A DNA stretch of 64,000 bases from assembly GCF_026342835.1 (NCBI RefSeq), contig NZ_JAPEMI010000001.1, positions 6,888,501-6,952,500 of the forward strand. Direction: 5' to 3'. The stretch comes from Streptomyces sp. NBC_00154 (lineage in GTDB: Bacteria > Actinomycetota > Actinomycetes > Streptomycetales > Streptomycetaceae). Position numbers and translations under genes: made by a program. The notes beneath the pieces were generated by a model. It was given only the letters and a program-made list of their open reading frames with translations. It was not told the DNA's origin and made no database searches. Below, in pieces: positions 59,750-64,000 of this stretch (position 1 is its first letter; each line of letters starts with the position of its first letter).

Positions 59750-60403
59750 TCAGGGCCACAGCAGCTCGCGCACCCAACCGGCGTCCGTGAAGCGGTAGTT
59801 GAGCCGGGTGTGGTTGCGTTGTCTGTCGCCCTGCCAGAACTCCACGGTCTGCGGCCGCACCGAGTACAGGGTCCATCCCGGCGCCACGAGATCCGGTTCC
59901 CGCTCCACCCGGGCGAGCGACTGACGTACCGCATCGTCACGTACCGCGAGATCCGTCAGCGGGCTGCTCTGCCGTCCGAGCAGCGCCTCCGCCCTGGCCC
60001 CCGGTCCACGGGCCAGGAAGTCCGCGGCGCTCCGCTCGGCGCCGTCGGCGACGACGGGGCCGCGCACCCGGACCTGGCGGGCCGACTGCGGCCAGTAGAA
60101 GGTGAGCGCGGCGAACGGGCGGTCCGCGAGATCGCGCCCTTTGACACTGCCCGCGTCCGAAGCGAACTGCCAGCCCTGCGCGGATACGTCCTTGAGGATC
60201 AGCGTGCGGGCGGTGGGATTCCCGTCGACACCCGCCGTCGACAGAGTCATCGCGTGCGGCTCGCGGACCCCGGAGTCCAGCGCGTGCAGCAGCCACTCGG
60301 TGAACAGTTCCACGGGGGTGTCAGGGGCGGTCCGCGGATCGAATACGGGCAACTCGCCCTGGAACACCTCGATGTCACGCAGCAACTGACGCAGCTCGGT
60401 CAT
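59750..60403 (-). CDS. pdxH: Pyridoxamine 5'-phosphate oxidase (PdxH type)
   Basis: 217 residues of the PNPOx-like split-barrel fold. FMN and PLP contacts resemble PdxH: ARTLILKDVSAQGWQFASD, KGRDLADRPFAALTFYWP, RQVRVRGPV and a C-terminal EFWQGDRQRNHTRLNYR block equivalent to WQGxxxRLHDR. The last motif is modified, so a related flavin oxidoreductase is possible. AGGAGG precedes the ATG at 60403. Divergent from a CGNR regulator with an inverted repeat between the two starts. Confidence 0.75.
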   Translation of the reverse strand: MTELRQLLRDIEVFQGELPVFDPRTAPDTPVELFTEWLLHALDSGVREPHAMTLSTAGVDGNPTARTLILKDVSAQGWQFASDAGSVKGRDLADRPFAALTFYWPQSARQVRVRGPVVADGAERSAADFLARGPGARAEALLGRQSSPLTDLAVRDDAVRQSLARVEREPDLVAPGWTLYSVRPQTVEFWQGDRQRNHTRLNYRFTDAGWVRELLWP

Positions 60404-60422
60404 GCCGGTTCCTCCTCCGCGC

Positions 60423-60451
60423 CTAATGGTTATGGCTGACGCTACCATTAG
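60423..60451. promoter_or_regulatory. Inverted repeat between pdxH-type and CGNR regulator genes
   Basis: Eight-base arms CTAATGGT (60423-60430) and ACCATTAG (60444-60451) are separated by 13 bases in the 52-base divergent gap, ending five bases before the regulator's ATG. This is a good candidate operator for the CGNR protein. Confidence 0.6.
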
Positions 60452-60455
60452 CCTC

Positions 60456-61106
60456 ATGTCCGACACCCGACTCGCCCTCGACCTCGCCCTCACCGTCCGC
60501 CATGACGGACGGGGCGGTGTCGCCGACGACCTCGGCACCCCGGAGGGGCTGGCCGCCTGGGTGCGCGAACGGCCCGGCCTGTTCGGGCCCGTCCCGGGGG
60601 CCGGCGGCCGGGCGACCGATTCCGCGCCGGCCGATGTCCCGGCGGTCGATGCCCGGGAGGCCGACGAGGAGAGCCTCGCTGCCGTACGGTCCCTGCGTGC
60701 CGCCGTCCGGGCGCTCTTCGCGCACGCCGTACGTCCCGACGAACCGAGTCCCGCCGACGCCCGGCACCTGATGCCCGTACCCGAGGCACTCGACCGGCTC
60801 AATGCCGCGGCCGCAGCTGTCCCGACCGTCCCGCGTCTGGACTGGCCGGACGAGGGCGACCCCCTCGCCTCCCACCACCCGGCCGGCGCAGCGCGGCGCA
60901 AGGACGCCCTGCCCGCCGCTCTGGCCCGCGCCGTGATCGGCTTCCTCGCCGGACCGGACCGCGCCGCACTGCGTGCCTGTCACGCCCCACGGTGCGTGCG
61001 CTACTTCATCAAGGAGCATCCCCGCCAGGAGTGGTGCAGGCCCTCCTGCGGCAACCGCGCCCGGGTGGCCCGCCACCATGAGCGGCACCGCTCGTCGCAC
61101 CCGTAG
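60456..61106 (+). CDS. CGNR zinc-finger / ABATE-domain transcriptional regulator
   Basis: 216 residues. The N-terminal ABATE (stress-induced ligand-binding) domain covers about 1-150 (RLALDLALTVRHDGRGG). The C-terminal CGNR zinc finger reads RACHAPRCVRYF and then EWCRPSCGNRARVARHHER, giving four Cys ligands. These proteins are predicted metabolite-responsive regulators. The ATG at 60456 fits the domain start; the frame extends upstream into the divergent promoter. It is probably self-regulated and controls the neighbouring PNPOx-type gene. Confidence 0.9.
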   Translation: MSDTRLALDLALTVRHDGRGGVADDLGTPEGLAAWVRERPGLFGPVPGAGGRATDSAPADVPAVDAREADEESLAAVRSLRAAVRALFAHAVRPDEPSPADARHLMPVPEALDRLNAAAAAVPTVPRLDWPDEGDPLASHHPAGAARRKDALPAALARAVIGFLAGPDRAALRACHAPRCVRYFIKEHPRQEWCRPSCGNRARVARHHERHRSSHP

Positions 61107-61134
61107 CCGGGTGAACCCCCGTAGCGTGGTGATC

Positions 61135-61557
61135 ATGACTGGTGAGCGCGACCTGCGAACCCTGCTGAGCGGTATGAGGCCGGAGCTGAACGTCGGTCGG
61201 TACGTCTTCACCACGGTGCCCGACGGTGCTGCGCCCACCGGTGTCGCTCCCGTGGTGACGGTCACCGAGCGCGAAGGGCTGACCCTGGTGCTCCCGGAGG
61301 AGGAAGCCGTCGCCGCAGGGCTGACGTATGACTATGTGGCGGCCTGGATCACCCTGCGCGTCCACTCCGCGCTGGACGCCGTGGGGCTCACCGCCGCCGT
61401 GGCGCTCGCTCTCACCGACGCGGGGGTGAGCTGCAATGTGGTGGCCGGCTACCACCACGACCACCTGTTCGTCCCACACGGACGCGGTACCGAGGCGGTG
61501 GGCGTCCTGGAGGCGCTGGCCGCGGAGTCCGGCCAGGATGCGCCGGACATGCCCTGA
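61135..61557 (+). CDS. ACT-domain-like small protein
   Basis: 140 residues resembling the stand-alone ACT-type proteins (DUF2241/ACT_7 kind). A first half reads LRTLLSGMRPELNVGRYVF and TLVLPEEEAVAAGL. A second ACT-like half reads WITLRVHSALDAVGLTAAVA and then AGVSCNVVAGYHHDHLFVP. Such proteins bind amino acids and have unknown roles. It starts 28 bases after the CGNR gene on the same strand and ends before a hairpin. Confidence 0.75.
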   Translation: MTGERDLRTLLSGMRPELNVGRYVFTTVPDGAAPTGVAPVVTVTEREGLTLVLPEEEAVAAGLTYDYVAAWITLRVHSALDAVGLTAAVALALTDAGVSCNVVAGYHHDHLFVPHGRGTEAVGVLEALAAESGQDAPDMP

Positions 61558-61587
61558 CCCGCCGGTCGGCGGTCCGACGTGCGCGGG

Positions 61588-61611
61588 CCCGGCTCCGCAA
61601 CGTGAGCCGGG
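61588..61611. terminator. Hairpin terminator after the ACT-domain gene
   Basis: Eight-base arms CCCGGCTC and GAGCCGGG with an eight-base loop, in the 71-base gap between genes on the same strand. No T tract. Confidence 0.55.
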
Positions 61612-61628
61612 ACACGTAACATGTCTGC

Positions 61629-62129
61629 ATGTCCTTCCTCCGCCGCCGTAGCGCCGCCACACCCGCGGGCCCGGATTTCGACGTCCTGGCCATGGACCCG
61701 GGGGACTGGCCCGGAAACCTCGGCGCCGGTCTGCTGCCCGCACCCGACGGGAGCTGTCAGGGTGTCTTCCTGCGGTACGACCTGTTCGGCGGCCGCGGCC
61801 CCGCGATGATCATCGGTAATCTCCCGGAGGGTTCGCCCGCCCGCGAGACCGAGGAGGGCCAGGTCCCGTTCGAGGTCGCCCAGCTGCTGCTCGCGCTGGA
61901 GAACGACGAGCCGGTCGAGGTGACCGGCACCGACGACATGCCGGTGATGCAGGGCGACAACCTGCTGATCGTCCGCCGGGTGAAGCTCTCCGAGACCCGG
62001 ATCTCCTGCGTCCAGTTCGACCGCAGCGACGGGGTGCTCGTCACCATCGCCAGCTGGGACCGGCCCATCACCGATGATCTGTACACCCTGCTGAAGCCAC
62101 TGCCCGCCGAGCTGTTCCAGCAAGGCTGA
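61629..62129 (+). CDS. Hypothetical protein, actinomycete type
   Basis: 166 residues with no signal peptide or membrane segment and even, acidic composition. I recognise no domain. Ordered segments (YDLFGGRGPAMIIGNL, QLLLALENDEPVEV, NLLIVRRVKLSET, VLVTIASWDRPITDDL) suggest a compact alpha/beta protein. Strong codon bias, an ATG start and an intrinsic terminator just downstream support a real single-gene unit. Confidence 0.75.
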   Translation: MSFLRRRSAATPAGPDFDVLAMDPGDWPGNLGAGLLPAPDGSCQGVFLRYDLFGGRGPAMIIGNLPEGSPARETEEGQVPFEVAQLLLALENDEPVEVTGTDDMPVMQGDNLLIVRRVKLSETRISCVQFDRSDGVLVTIASWDRPITDDLYTLLKPLPAELFQQG

Positions 62130-62142
62130 AACGTCCCTGCCA

Positions 62143-62170
62143 CGGCCGTCCGCACCGATCCGGACGGCCG
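62143..62170 (+). terminator. Rho-independent terminator with T tract
   Basis: Ten-base arms CGGCCGTCCG and CGGACGGCCG with an eight-base loop, followed shortly by ACTTTTG. It lies 14 bases after the hypothetical gene's stop. Confidence 0.85.
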
Positions 62171-62194
62171 CGGGGCACTTTTGTCCAACCCTGC

Positions 62195-62217
62195 GCAGCC
62201 TCTGTCCAAGAGGCTGC
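62195..62217 (+). terminator. Second hairpin before the GH95 gene
   Basis: Eight-base arms GCAGCCTC and GAGGCTGC with loop TGTCCAA, followed by TTTG. It may be a back-up terminator or an operator for the GH95 gene; TGTCCAA also occurs just upstream at 62183. Confidence 0.5.
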
Positions 62218-62268
62218 TTTGTCATGCACCTTGTCCGGGCAGTCGTCGGACCTTTAGCGTCGTGCGCC

Positions 62269-64000
62269 ATGACACCCGGGATGACGCGACGCACCACAGT
62301 GAAGACAGCCGTCGGCGCAACAGGTGCCCTGGCGCTGGGAGTTCCCGCACTCGCCGGGACGGCGGCTGCCGCCATTACCTCCGATGAATCGCCCGGATCG
62401 CAGGGGCCGGACGCTACCAGGACACTAGTGGACCCGGTGCTCTGGTACTGCGCCCCCGCCGCCGACTGGGAACGCGAGTCACTGCCCATCGGCGGTGGCG
62501 CCCTGGGCGCGAGCGTCTACGGAGCGCTCGCTTCGGAACGGCTCACCTTCAACGAGAAGACGCTGTGGACCGGCGGCCCCGGCTCCGCCCAGGGGTACGA
62601 CTTCGGGAACTGGATCGCCCCCAGACCCGGCGCCCTCACCGCAGTGCAGCAACGCCTCGACAGCGAGGGTGCGATCGATCCGGACTCGGTCGCCGCGGAG
62701 CTCGGCCAGGCACGCCGCGGCTACGGCGCCTACCAGGTCTTCGGCGACCTGCTGCTCGATCTGCCGAATGCCCCGGCCGCCCCCGACGCCTCCTACCGAC
62801 GCGCCCCCTCGACCTGCGGACAGCGCTCGCCACCGTCACCTACACCCACCAGAACGTCCACCACACCCGGGAGTTCTTCGTCTCCCACCCCGGCAGCTTC
62901 ATCGCCGGGCGGCTCGGAGCGGACCGCCCGGGACAGGTCTCCTTCACCCTGCGCTACACGTCGCCGCGCAGCGACTTCACCGCGACCGCAGCTGGAGACC
63001 GGCTGACCGTACGGGGCGCGCTCAAGGACAACGGGCTGCGCTTCGAAGCCCAGATCCGGGTCCGTACGAGTGGCGGCCGTGTCACCGCCGGGCCCGACGG
63101 CACGCTGACCGTCACTGATGCCGACAGCGCCTGGTTCGTCCTCGCCGCTGCCACCGACTACGCCGACCGCTATCCGGCCTACCGGGGCGACGACCCGCAC
63201 CACACGGTCACCCGCACGGTGGACGAAGCGGCCGGAACGTCGTACGAGAAGGTCCGGGCCGCCCATGTACGCGACCATGGGACGCTCTTCGACCGGGTCG
63301 CCCTCGACATCGGCCAGCAGCTGCCCGACGTGCCGACCGACCAGCTGCTGGCCCGGTACACGGGCGGAACGAGCCCCGCCGACCGGGCGCTCGAAGCGCT
63401 CTTCTTCCAGTACGGCCGCTACCTGCTGATCGCTTCCTCGCGGGCCGGTTCGCTGCCCGCCAACCTCCAGGGCGTCTGGAACAACTCCACCACCCCGCCG
63501 TGGTCCGCCGACTACCACAGCAACATCAACCTCCAGATGAACTACTGGCTCGCCGAGGTCACCAACCTGGCCGAGACCACCGCACCGTACGACCGCTACA
63601 TCGAGGCGATGCGCGCGCCGGGGCGCCGGACGGCGAAGGAGATGTTCGGGACGGCCGGCTGGGTGGTGCACAACGAGACCAATCCGTACGGCTTCACCGG
63701 GGTACACGACTGGTCGACCGCCTTCTGGTTCCCCGAGGCCGCCGCCTGGCTCACCCAGCAGATGTACGAGCACTATCGGTTCAGCGGCTCCACCGGCTAT
63801 CTGCGCTCCACCGCCTATCCCGCGATGAAGGAAGCCGCCGAGTTCTGGCTGGCCAATCTGCGCACCGACCCGCGTGACGGGCTGCTTGTCGTCACCCCCA
63901 GCTACTCTCCCGAGCACGGCGACTTCACCGCGGGCGCCGCGATGTCCCAGCAGATCGTCCATGACCTGCTCACCAACACCCTGGAGGCCGCCCGCACGCT
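62269..64000 (+). pseudogene. GH95-family alpha-L-fucosidase-type gene, frameshifted and cut by the window end
   Basis: From the ATG at 62269 there is a Tat-like signal (TRRTTVKTAVGATGALALG) and the GH95 N-terminal motif (ESLPIGGGALGASVYG, then NEKTLWTGGP). At the C5 run 62804-62808 the frame slips. The original frame dies at about 63006, while the frame beginning CTC at 62808 continues without a stop to the window edge with clear GH95 sequence (DLRTALATVTYTHQN, GSLPANLQGVWNN, NINLQMNYWLAEV). Either one C is missing in the assembly or the gene is broken. Family members act on fucosyl or galactosyl side chains of plant polymers. Confidence 0.85.

Noticed and set aside
1..64000. Insertion sequences, prophage, CRISPR arrays, intact tRNA or rRNA
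   Set aside because: No transposase or integrase, no spaced repeats, and no foldable tRNA or rRNA segment were found on either strand.

Overview
The window is Streptomyces-like chromosomal DNA. Coding sequence is very GC-rich with G or C at most third codon positions, GTG starts are common, genes often overlap by 4 bases, and several secreted enzymes carry twin-arginine signals. The decisive marker is a whiE-type spore-pigment polyketide cluster. I see no insertion sequence, intact tRNA, rRNA, CRISPR array or phage gene.

Layout. 0-8 kb: the start of a LysR regulator, an EamA exporter, a TetR/SDR divergent pair separated by three palindromic operators, a DUF2236 oxygenase, a Ser/Thr kinase with a tetratricopeptide tail, and a phytoene-desaturase-like flavoenzyme. 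7.8-23.2 kb: an eleven-gene minus-strand operon for uptake and breakdown of an acidic, probably acetylated polysaccharide. It holds an ABC importer, a PL8 lyase, two heparinase II/III-type proteins, a beta-helix protein, GDSL and CE7 esterases, an SDR and a DUF624 protein. A divergent LacI regulator faces it, with repeated operators between. 23.3-24.7 kb: a secreted GH10-CBM2 xylanase, with a long non-coding region upstream carrying duplicated palindromes. 25.5-30.4 kb: an amino-acid-type ABC importer, an M20 metallopeptidase and an RpiR/MurR-type regulator. 30.4-33.8 kb: a methyltransferase, a LysE exporter and a Tat-exported serine hydrolase with a palindromic operator.

34-44 kb: a nitronate-monooxygenase-like flavoprotein coupled to an acyl-CoA ligase, a penicillin/aculeacin-type acylase, a second acyl-CoA ligase, a short SDR remnant, phenylacetate-CoA ligase with its own operator, and two alpha/beta-hydrolases fused in one chain. 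44-52.3 kb: the spore-pigment cluster. It has a divergent hydroxylase, a SchA/CurD-type protein, a cupin, KS-alpha, KS-beta, ACP, aromatase and cyclase, closed by a strong terminator. An O-methyltransferase and a secreted beta-helix protein follow on the other strand. 53.6-59.4 kb: a FadD19-like ligase divergent from an EchA-like hydratase, a DUF35 protein and two thiolase-fold proteins lacking the nucleophilic cysteine. This matches, in order and size, the C24-branched sterol side-chain genes I recall from mycobacteria and rhodococci. 59.5-64 kb: small genes (DUF397, PdxH-type, CGNR regulator, ACT-domain, hypothetical) and a GH95 fucosidase whose frame breaks at a poly-C run and which leaves the window.

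How it fits together. Xylanase, the acidic-polysaccharide locus, CE7 esterase, GH95 and possibly sterol side-chain enzymes suggest a saprophyte living on plant or microbial biomass. An unexpected regulatory link is a shared 22-base element (AATCTGAC-N6-TCAGAAAA) upstream of both the flavoprotein/ligase operon (33.95 kb) and the FadD19/EchA divergon (55.33 kb), suggesting one regulator for the two lipid-acyl gene sets.
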